Source: Niebla homalea (lineage: Eukaryota > Ascomycota > Lecanoromycetes > Lecanorales > Ramalinaceae). From it: a stretch of DNA of 64,000 nt. The position numbers were made by a program, and so were the translations under genes. Position 1 is the stretch's first letter, and every line of letters starts with the position of its first letter. The notes beneath the pieces are model-generated. The model saw only the letters and a list, made by a program, of their open reading frames with translations. It was not told the origin of the DNA and searched no databases. Below, in pieces: positions 24,960 through 35,000 of this stretch. The stretch lies in the NCBI GenBank assembly GCA_019925105.1, contig JAHGAU010000002.1:1984001-2048000 (forward strand), read 5' to 3'.

Positions 24960-27496
24960 ATTCTTCTCCCCTGGGAAGAACAAGTCGAGTGTCACAAATT
25001 CATCGGTAATCGACTTGAAATTGCTAACGCCTGTAACCGGAATTAACTTAAGTAATTTCTGAATTTTAAAATCCAAATCTGGAATTTAAGAGAACATAGT
25101 ATTGCGATTAATAATTATAATAAGATATCCGTTATTTATATAGAAGTTTATTACGGGTAAATTAAAGGCAAATTAGACTTTATTTATGGTATATTAATAT
25201 ACTTTAAAGGTAAAGCTTACGGGGTACGTACTCTTTATTACGGTAAAACTAATAATTATAAATATTATACTATTAATTTATTAAGTTTACGTATATTAAT
25301 TATTGATAAACTAAATCCGTTAATTCAGTAAAAAGGCCTTAAGAGTACTTAAGTTTATTCTTTTTAATTTTTAATAATTATATTTAAAATAAATAAAAAG
25401 GTTATTTTATAATAAATACTTTAATACGTATTTAATATATTAATAACGTATAAGGGATTAATATATAAAATATACCTTTTTTATAATAAGGTTATTATTA
25501 TCTTAAGATCCTTTTAATTCCTTTTTATTAAGTAACGTATTCTTTTTTTCTTTATCCTTAAGTATAAAGGCTTAATTAACCCTTTATTTTATATAGTACG
25601 TTTAATATTTAAAATCGGACTTTTTCTTAAAAACCTTAATTTTCCTTAACTTAATATTAATATTTTCTTTTATAATATTAAGGGTAATTACCGTTATCCT
25701 TTTTCTTAAGGGTATATATTGTAAACTTTATTTTATCTATATATTTAAGAGGATAACATTAATAATTAAAAAAAAAAGGATTAGCTTCCGAATTTTCTAT
25801 AAAATTCCGGTTATTTTAAAATAATATATCCGTTTTACGATTTTACGGGTACATCTATGAAAATATATAATACTTAATTATATAAGTTTATTAATTATAT
25901 TTAAATTTATTTATAAGCTTAAAGTAATTATTAATAATAGTAATTATATTTAATAATTGTAAATCCCGTTAAAATTCTAAATTTAACCCGTTATAAATAA
26001 ACGTAAATTAATTTTAAATATTATTAAAATTCAATATATATATAGCCCGTAAAATAATCTATATATATTCACGGGGCTCCCGGTTCCGAAAGGTATTATT
26101 TATAGTATACTTTTTAGTAACCAGAATATTCAGGTTAACTTATTAAGGTAGCTTAAATTTAACGATAATTTAAAAAGTTTATTTAATTAAATTATTATTA
26201 TATTTAATAAATTGTTTTTTAACATTTAATAATTCTATAATATATTATTTTAAAGCGGTATTTCTTAAGTATAATTATAGGTTATTCCGTAATAATTATA
26301 TATTTATTATTTAAGTAATATTCTTTAATCGATTAATAAAGATATATATATTCCGGAAAAAGGTATATTTCCCAGAATACTTAATTATAGGAGTTATATT
26401 AAAGAACTTATTTTTATAGAAAAAGTTAAAAAATCCGACGTTACTGGGATTAAAATTTATTAACCGGTTTAACTATAAGTTTCTTATTAATTATATTATA
26501 TTATTAAAAGGAAAAAATAAATTATTATTAAAACTATTTTATTATTAACCTTATATAATAGCGGGAATTAATTCTTAAATTATGTTTTATAATTATACTA
26601 TTTATTCTTTAATAAAATTTATTATTTTTAATCGATTAAACGGATTAATAAGTTAAGTAAAAATTACTTTTTTAATAAAAATATTATTTATTTAATATAA
26701 TAAACCTAAGTTTAATAAACTTAAGTTTAATATATTAAATTTATTAAGTTCGGATTCCGGTTTAATATTTAAAGCCGGAGGGAAGCGTTATAATATTAAC
26801 GTTAATATAAAAGGTAAATTTAATAACTATTATAATAATAAAAAACTATTTAATAAAAGTAATAATTTTACGGTATTAAGTTTTTAAGGACTTTAACCGT
26901 ATTAACGTAATTTAAACCTGCCTGATTTCATTAAGGTCAATAACGATTTTAATAGTTATAACGATAATAAAGCGTTTTTAAAGTATTAAATATTACGTTA
27001 AAGTAATAAAGGATTTAAAATCCAGTATTTAAGAATTAGATTATAAAAAAAAGTAATAGGTTTTATAACTTCGGAAGATTTTAACCGAAATAATCTACTT
27101 ATAATAAGTATAGTTCTTAAATTACTTAATTATTAATTATTCTCGATTATTCAAATAACTTTTTCCGAAGTTAAATATAAGATTATTACGGTTATTAAGT
27201 TACCGGATTTTAATAAGGCGTTTAGTTAATATATTAAAATAATAATATTAAAATCCGGTAATACTTAAAAAGCCTATAATATATATATCTTCTCTATAAT
27301 ACCGTTATTAATCTTTCTTTAAAGGTATTTAAAAGCGAATTGGAAACGGTATTCTAAAGGATATAAGGTTAATATTTTTAATACCGTTATAGGAGAAGTA
27401 TCCGTTACGGTTAATAAATTAATACTTTAATTTATATTGGCGGATCTTATAATATACGTTAATATAGTATTAATATAAATAGCTATTACTATTATT
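24960..27496 (-). mobile_element. gypsy A2 fragment: protease-gag-leader, minus strand
   Basis: This aligns over its full length with about 5,970-8,489 of gypsy A1, same orientation. The first 80 bases are nearly unmutated and translate on the minus strand to a clean stretch (25,076 to about 24,960) including VTGVSNFKSITDEFVTLDLFF, resembling the retropepsin region of gypsy polyproteins. Beyond about 25,080 RIP damage rises sharply. The primer-binding site region near 27,481-27,496 abuts the LTR. Reverse transcriptase, RNase H and the core of integrase are absent: the fragment is cut at its left edge by the truncated LTR B. Confidence 0.8.
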
Positions 27497-27652
27497 TATT
27501 AATATATAGACCAAAAAGTATAATAATATATGAATAATGGTTCTACCTGAATTCAGATAAGATCCTAAGGATCATCTGTCCTCTACGTACAAAGAGTGTC
27601 CTACACTTATGAATGCTCCCGCGTATCCCCTATGCTATGTATGCATATAACA
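27497..27652. repeat. LTR A2 with a primer-binding site on both sides
   Basis: This 156-bp LTR begins TATTAATATATAGACC and ends ATAACA. It is the inverted partner of 29,621-29,776; both share an internal stretch (about 27,550-27,585) that differs from LTR A1. On its left is the gypsy A2 primer-binding site read on the minus strand; on its right, at about 27,657, is TGGTAGCAATAGCTGAG read on the plus strand, leading into inverted X. One LTR thus serves two leaders facing outward. Confidence 0.8.
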
Positions 27653-28564
27653 AAAATGGTAGCAATAGCTGAGTTCCGATTCTACTCATGTCGTCATACA
27701 TGAGAGGGACCATGGACATACCCTCACCGACCGGCTCAGACTGTGGTGCGCAGAGCACCTAGCTGAACTACGATTTCCAGGCACCCTTCAGTGATGGACC
27801 ATATGCTGTGCGCAGTATACCTGTACCTGGAGTAATGAACCAGTGGATGATACGCTCTCCTGCAGCAACTCCTCACTTTCAAAGACCTATGGACACGGCA
27901 GTCTCAGCCACCAACCCCACCTCCGGACATTCAGTGCTTATGATAAGCAATAAAGACTTCATATTTGAAGGTCGATAGGGACGCAAGTCAGGTATAACGG
28001 GCAGAGAAGGATACTCCAGTACACGCCATAACGGCCGGCACAAAGGCCTCACCTCAACTACACGCTATAGGGTCGGCATAAGGACCTCAAAACCACATGC
28101 TACAGGGTCAGCACAAAGGCTTTACCACACCCACATGCCTCACGGTCAGCACAAAGGCCACATAGGGAGCATACCCCATCGCAACGGCAATTACCAAGTT
28201 ATTACTCAATCCACATGATACTCACGGCTCAGCTAGCCAATTAACAAGCAAGAGTAAGACATAAGCAAGGGCCAGGACATACACTCACCCGGCAAAACTA
28301 CGGAGATTTCATTTTTGAACGATTCAGCTCAAATCTAATCGCTTAAAATCTACGACTATTTCTCGGGTTGCGGTCCCGTTCGGTTCTCGTCAACTTCACC
28401 GGCCACCCTACCTTACTACTTAACAACCATATATTCAAATAACGTCATCCAAGCACTCGGGGCTTGCTCTAGGCCACCTTTACCAACGAGAGCATCAAAA
28501 ACAATAATATTATATGGTGGATGTTGCGACGTGGGCGTCGGCTTTTTCTCTTTTTGTGGGCACT
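27653..28564 (+). mobile_element. inverted copy of internal region X (family B), nearly unmutated
   Basis: This 912-bp segment is the reverse complement of 24,003-24,863 and is the least RIP-affected DNA in the repeat block, with abundant CpA and TpG. It starts with a primer-binding site TGGTAGCAATAGC at 27,657 and runs to the LTR B stub at 28,565. It contains a minisatellite at about 28,022-28,165: four imperfect units of about 38 bp sharing a core like GGTCAGCACAAAGGC. No protein family is recognisable in it; an 82-codon minus frame at its right end is not convincing. Confidence 0.75.
28022..28165 (+). repeat. minisatellite, four units of about 38 bp
   Basis: Successive units read CACGCCATAACGGCCGGCAC, CACGCTATAGGGTCGGCAT, ATGCTACAGGGTCAGCAC and ATGCCTCACGGTCAGCAC, each followed by an AAGG-containing spacer. 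The sister copy X at 24,003-24,863 has only two units, so the array has changed in copy number since the copies separated. Confidence 0.75.
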
Positions 28565-28604
28565 TATTACGTGCAAGCAATACAATAGGCATAGCGCAAG
28601 GGCA

Positions 28605-28663
28605 TGCGCAGTTACGAAGTAGCGCAGTTACGAAGTAGCACTGCGCTACTTCGTAACTGCGCA
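28605..28663. repeat. perfect 23-bp inverted repeat (hairpin) at an element junction
   Basis: Left arm 28,605-28,627 and right arm 28,641-28,663 are exact reverse complements, with a 13-base loop that repeats part of the left arm (TTACGAAGTAGCA). The sequence CAGTTACGAAGTAGC occurs twice in tandem in the left half. It lies exactly between the LTR B stub and the first base of the gypsy A2 integrase fragment, where about 120 bp of LTR B and all gypsy RT are missing. Confidence 0.92.
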
Positions 28664-29620
28664 TCCGGATTGCAGCTGGACAGATATTATCCTATATGTT
28701 CAAGGCATCCTGAACAATTTAAAGTCGGCGTTAATTAAATTTACTCCAAATGAAATTTACTATAATATAAATATCCGTAACCCTTTAAGCTTTTTAATAA
28801 CTTCTTTAATTCCTAAATACGATATATTTCGATTATAAAATTATAAAGAAATATAAGACTTATTGGAATTTATATAAATAATAGTTAAATTCCGGTATAA
28901 TTAAAGTTATAAATTAATTTAATTTAATATTAATAATTTAATTTATTTAAAGTTATATTATAGATATAATATCCCCGGCATTAAAAATTATAAATTATAT
29001 TAATAACGTATTAGACCTTTTACTATTATTAAGAAAATTAATTACCTTATATATAAGCTTAAATTACCCGTTAATATAAAGATAATACCGGTTATTTTAA
29101 TTAATATATTAAAGTTAATTAATAATTTAATAAAAAACCTTTTTAATAAATAACTTAACCGTAATACGCTACTTACTCTTAAAGTAAATTCCGAGAATAA
29201 AAAAAAGTATATTATTAAAAGAATTATTCATAAAAAAAGAAATAGCAGATATTTAATTAAATAAATTACTTAAAATATAGAATATAATAATAAGCTTCCG
29301 TTATTAAAGCTATACTTAAATTTATTATGTAAATTCTATATTACGTATCCTGAATTTAATAACGTTATTATTACCCGTTATAGTAAATTTACTTTATTCC
29401 GATTATTAACGTTTACCGAAGTAAAACCCTTAATATTTATTGGTATTCTTTATATGCTCCGTCTTAAGCATAATCGCGGCCGCCCCCGTAAAATTAAGTA
29501 AGACTTTCATATAAAAGTATAGGATATAAGGAGTATAACGTATTATTAAATATTGGTATTTATATTAATATATTAAGGTAAGCGTTATTATAAGCAGTGG
29601 CCTTTTTTTTTAATAGTATT
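28664..29620 (+). mobile_element. gypsy A2 fragment: integrase C-terminus and chromodomain, plus strand
   Basis: The fragment starts with about 90 unmutated bases (28,664-28,755) that translate to a gypsy integrase segment, including DIILYVQGILNNLKSALIK and a TPNEI motif. It aligns in reverse complement with about 2,831 down to 1,869 of gypsy A1. Farther on RIP damage sets in. Near 29,208-29,300 a degenerate frame reads YIIKRIIHKKRNSRYLIK followed by a stop where Trp is expected, then IEYN. That spacing matches a chromodomain, so family A is probably a chromovirus whose integrase could bind heterochromatin marks. It ends at the 3' LTR A2. Confidence 0.78.
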
Positions 29621-29776
29621 TATTATATATATATATAATATAAAGGATACGCGGGAGTATTCATAAATATAAGATATTCTTTATACGTAAAGGACAGATA
29701 ATCCTTAGGATCCCATCTGCATTCAGGTAGAACCATTATTCATACATTATCACACTTTTTGGTCCATATACCAACA
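29621..29776 (+). repeat. 3' LTR of gypsy A2
   Basis: This 156-bp LTR ends CCATATACCAACA and forms the right edge of the composite insertion, followed by target-duplication copy AAAAT. It is the inverted partner of 27,497-27,652 and is more heavily RIP-mutated at its left end (TATTATATATATATA for TGTTATATGCATACA). Confidence 0.85.
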
Positions 29777-29781
29777 AAAAT

Positions 29782-32000
29782 TAATTAATAGAAATAGCCC
29801 TTAAAGGATTAATTAACGGCATATATATAATATAGGGTTACGGGAAAAAGCATATTATAAGTTTTCTTTCTTTTAATATTATAAGTATTTTTAATAAAAT
29901 AAACTATTAAAGGTTATTATATAACTTAAAGAAGAAGGGAATATTACCCTTCTTAATTAAATAAATAAAGAGTTTTTTAAGTAATTAAGCTACGTTAATT
30001 AACCTGGGATAAAAAATAAGCTTAATAAAGCCCGCTATAACGGGGATTTTTTAAAGATTACTTATTTCTTTTATATTATTCTTATTCTTTAACGGTTTAT
30101 TAATTAAAGAGCTTATTAAGTTAAAATAAAAGGTCTAAGTTAAAGGCTTTATTAATAATATTTACCTTTTAATTTATAATATTTTTATACGTATAAATTA
30201 TTTAAAATTAAAATAAACTTATAAAGTTTATCTTTAATAAGTAAAAACTTATAAAGCTTAATTTATATTATATAAGTATAAGCTCATTTATATAATTAAA
30301 AGCTTAAGGCTATATAATATAATAATTATAATAAACTTAAATAAAGTTATAGTAAAACCGGATATTAATATTAAAGTCTTTAGCCTTTAAATAAATAGGA
30401 AACTTAATTAAAAGGATTATATAAGAAAGGTTTAAAAGAAGATAACTTTATAGGAAAAAGGCCTTATTTATCTCGTTATATTAATATAAAAAGTTATGTT
30501 ATAAAAAGCCCGGACTATTTACTAGGCTATAATAAAGTTAATTATAATATACGTTACGGTTATTTAATATATATTTTAAAGTACTCTAAGATATAAAAAA
30601 GAGTTTATTTAAATATTATAAAAAGTCTAGAATTAATATTTAAGAGTAATTAACGGTACTTATAAAGTAACCTTTATCCCGGTATTAAAGTTTAAAGTTT
30701 TTATACCGTTAATTAAAATTTTATTAAATTAAATAATTACTTAAGTAAAATTAAAAAAATATATATATTTAATTATAATAATAAGAAACGGGCGGATCCG
30801 TTAAAATCTTAATAAACTTTAAGTTAAAAAAAGTAAATTAAAGATATTTATCCTTTTTCTTATTAAAATAAAATAGGAATAAGTTAAGAAAGAAATTAAT
30901 TTTACCGGTATCCCGGAAATTAATTTAAATATATATAAACTCCCGTTAAGCGTAAAAAAAACCGAGATTAAAAGGATTTAAAGAGCGAAAACTATAATAA
31001 TTACTTTATAAATTATAATAAAATAAACTAAACGTTAACGGAGGTATAAAGATTTTATATTTTAAGGTTATCGTTATTTAATTTTCAATAATAAAAAGAT
31101 TATTAATAAGTATCTCCGCCGTTATAATATTATAAAGAAGGATAATAATATATTAACGATTTAACTCCGGATGGATAAAAACGGTTTAACTTACTTCCTA
31201 TTTATTATATATACCGGAAATCGGATAAACGCCTAATATAAATACGGATAAAAAAAGTAGGACGTTATATACGTTTTTATTTTTTATTCTTTATTTACGG
31301 AAGTTAAGTTAAAACTTATTATAAAAATTAATATTTATAATTATTATTAAATATTATTTATAAAGTAAAGTATCCGGGCAACCGTTAAATTTATAATATT
31401 TACCGGGTTATCATTATAGTTTAATTTTACTATAAAAATAAATAATATTATTAAAGACCTTATAAAAAAAACTTATTACCAATTAAGGAAAAAAAAAAGA
31501 AGCGGAAACCGGTTATATTAATTATATAAACCGGAAAGCATTTTCTATAGTTATAAGGATATAATAATAAATACTTATTAAAAATCCTTAAAGGAATTAA
31601 CGGTAATAATAATATAAAAGGGGTATATATTAAGTATATAAGTATTAATAAGGATATTTAAAAGTATTACGTAAGGTTAAAATAATATAAATATATAAAG
31701 GAACGGAAGAATAATAAGCTTAAAAATAGCCTTTATAAGGATATAATCGTAATATTATGGATTTTCTTAAGGGAATTAAAATATAAAAAGTATATAAATA
31801 AATTATTACTCTTTAAACGGCCGTTAATATCCTTTACCTTAAAGGATAAAAGGTAGAGGCCTGGTAAATGCCGGTTTTTGCCTTAATATTATAAGTATCA
31901 GGTTTTTACGGTTATTAATAAGGTTAAAAGGCCGCGTATTAAGAAACGCCGGAATTAGCTTAACTAAACCCGTAGTATAAATCAATCAATCAATCAATAA
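29782..32000 (+). mobile_element. LINE-like retrotransposon, 3' part (RT, RNase H-like, C-terminal region, ATCA tail)
   Basis: This continues the frame broken at 23,847. It begins IEIALKGLING (the family motif after the ARRGRS-like stretch), then a SFLSFNI segment, then near 30,050-30,115 LLISFILFLFFNGLLIKEL, matching the non-LTR RT motif around PxSPxLFxLF. KYKLIYI near 30,270 matches the end of RT. At about 31,190-31,290 a Cys/His-poor remnant follows the usual C-terminal zinc-knuckle region. The element ends in a short tandem tail (ATCA)n at 31,980-31,999, typical of LINE 3' ends. Stops throughout show it is dead. The Tad1-like assignment is by motif order only. Confidence 0.8.
31980..31999 (+). 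repeat. (ATCA)n LINE tail
   Basis: Five tandem copies of a 4-base unit mark the 3' end of the LINE-like element. Simple tandem tails instead of poly(A) are known for several fungal LINEs. Confidence 0.8.
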
Positions 32001-32009
32001 TAATATCGG

Positions 32010-35000
32010 TTAAATCTCCGGGTTATAATCCGGGCTTATCCGGGTATTTTTTATAAAAAATTTTAATTAATCCTTAAATATAAAGGAATTCTTTTACGTT
32101 AATATAATATTAAATATTATCCGGGGGTAAGTTTATTTATTTAATTTTATATTATAGCCTTTACCTTCGGCCGGTACGCCGGGAATTAATAATTTCTTTA
32201 AGTTTTTATTCCTTAATATTTTTTTTATTTATAATAACGGGTTTAAAGGGTAAATTAATCTATTTTAATAATAATAATTTCTTTTTAATTAAAATATAAA
32301 TTAAATCGCTTATATAAAAGTAAAATAAGCCCGGAAAATATTTAAAACGTTTAATTTATAAGAAGAATAATATTATTTAAGGATAATATAAGGACTTAAG
32401 CGTTTATAATTTAACTTTTTATTAAGTTAATTAATTATTAAATACTTAACGTTTACGTAAATTTTATTATTTATTTTAAATTTTACGTTCCGGCGTTAAC
32501 GGTTAACTTACTTAAACGTATTATCGTAAACCTTATTTAAATTAAAACGTATTATATTAAGAATTTCTTATATAATTTTAATAATATCGGTAACTTTTTT
32601 AGTTTAAGGTTATTTATAAGCGGTAATATATTTAATATTATCGGGATTAAATAATATCCTTAAATAAAAGTCTTTATTAAGGTAAAAAAGTATTATTTTA
32701 ATTAATTAATTTAAACTATTATTATCTATAAACTTTATTATAAATAGTTACCGTACTTAATTATCTTATAAGTAATTTACGTAAGTTTAAAGTCTTTATT
32801 TTATTTCTTAATTTATTCTTTTAATTTAATTATTACTTTTAATATAATAAGGAATTAAGGTCCGGGGGTTAATTTTAAGTTAATATAATAAAGAACATTA
32901 TATTTTATTAATAAATTAAGGGCCGCGATCTAAAATAATACTATTTAAAAGGCCGTAATACTTAAATATTTCCTTAATAAAGAGTTAAGTTATTTCCTTA
33001 ATAAAGGTCCTTTTTTCTTTAATATAATAAAAAATATAATATCGGCTTTTTAATAATATATAAATTACGGTAAGGATAACATTTATACCCTTATATTTAA
33101 GTAATTTAATAATAAAGTTAACTAAGAAATTAACTTACCTTCATTCTGGGATTTTAAGTTAATAAAGTAGTTTTACGGGTTTTTATTGCGGGGTTTTAAA
33201 TTAAAAATAAATATTATAATTTAAAGTATAACGGTTAATATTATCCTATAAAATAAGTTAAAAGAAATACCGGGAAATAAATTTAATCGTACGATCCTAG
33301 CCGGGGTAATTATTAATTAATTTATCGTAAATATACTTTAAGATCTCCGTAATAAGTAAGGTTAATATTTATAATTTACCTTTATTAATAAAGATATCGG
33401 ATTAAATTTTAATACGGATTAGAAATACGCCTTTAAAATTAAATCATTTATCCTCTGTAATTATTTTCTTAAACTTTATTAAACCCTTATCGGTATAATT
33501 AACTTTACGGATTTATTTATAAAACCCGAGTTTTTCAGGGGTTAAATAAGTTAATACCGGTACCTTTTCCCTTTTATTTAAGGTTAAAACCTTAAAACGC
33601 TTAAAAAATAGAACGGTTTAAAATTAATTTTTAACCTTATTATTATTATCGCTTTATAAGCGATAGCTAAATATTTAAATAAAAGCGTTAACTTTATTAT
33701 TTTATTTACCCGGGCGGTAAATAATTTAAAAATTAAATTTAAAAAAAATATTAAAGTATTAAACTTAACGTTTTATTAGCTTTTAACTTTTAATAAAGTA
33801 TTTTAAAGCTTAATTATTATTAAAAATACGGAAGGGTTTTTTATTACTTTTAATTATAATTATTAGTTTTTTAAGTACCGGATAATAACGAAAAGTTCCT
33901 TATTATAAATATTATAATTATATTCCGCCGGTAATATATTCTTAAAATAATAAATTATTAAGTATAATTGCTTATTTTTATTATATTAAGAAAGAATACT
34001 GCCGGATATATAATCCGAAGAGTTAATCTTAAAAACTATTTCTTTATCGGGATTATAATAGATCAGTATAAGGGCCGTAATAAGAGCTTCTTTAAATATT
34101 ATATAAGCCTTTTAATACTTTAAGGATTATATAAATAAGGTTTTTTTTTAATAAGCTTTAAAAGCGGTTTTATTATTTTAAAGAATTAAAGGATAAATTT
34201 TTAATAAAAGTTATAAAAGCCAATAAATCCTTAAAGGGCTTTAAGGTTAATTAAAACCGGCTAATTTTTAACCTTATTTACTTTCTTAGGATCTATTTTA
34301 AGTCTATTGGTAATAAGAATAAACTTTAAAAATTTAATTTATTATATTTTGAATTTATATTTCGGATATTTATTTATAAGCCGATATTATAAAAACGTTT
34401 TAATATTAAGTATATATATCGGATATACTCTTTCTTACTAATACTATAAATAATAATATTATTTAAGTAAGCTTAAATAAAAATATTTAAATAATTAAAT
34501 AAAATTTTATTTAAATATTATTAATATAAAATAAGGTTATTAATTAAGTTAAAACGTATAACTTTATATTTAAAGGTGCTTAACGAAATAACGAATATTA
34601 TAAAGTTTTTATTTTCCGGGTATATACGGAGTTTATTAAAGGCCGCGATAATATTTAAACGGGTAATTTACTTATAACCGGTAATTCAAAATAATACCTT
34701 TTTAATTAAGGGAATAAGGTATCGATTCTTTTTAATAATAACGTTAATACCACGGTAATCTACGTATAGTGGTAAGTCGCCGTTAAACTTAAAGGTAAAA
34801 AGGATAAAGGATTTATAGGGGGCTTTATTAAGCTTAATAAATCCTTTTTTTAAGTTCTTAATAATATATTCCTTTAATTTTTAAAGCTTATAACTTAAAA
34901 GTAAATAAATATAATTTTAAAAGGGGATCCCTTTAAAGGTTAAATTAATCTTATAATTATAATCCCGGTATAAAGGTAACTTATTTATTATTATATAATT

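Larger units (their letters stand above)
23848..29776. mobile_element. composite insertion: family B element plus gypsy A2 fragments, partly palindromic
   Basis: This 5,929-bp insertion lies within the LINE-like RT frame, bounded by GAAAT at 23,843-23,847 and AAAAT at 29,777-29,781, a 5-bp target duplication differing by one G-to-A change. The order is: LTR B (23,848-24,002), internal X (24,003-24,863), partial LTR B (24,864-24,959), gypsy A2 pro-gag (24,960-27,496, minus), LTR A2 (27,497-27,652), X inverted (27,653-28,564), LTR B stub (28,565-28,604), hairpin (28,605-28,663), gypsy A2 integrase end (28,664-29,620, plus), LTR A2 (29,621-29,776). Outer ends are from different LTR families, yet excision of the whole unit plus one duplication copy restores the LINE frame. 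Confidence 0.8.
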
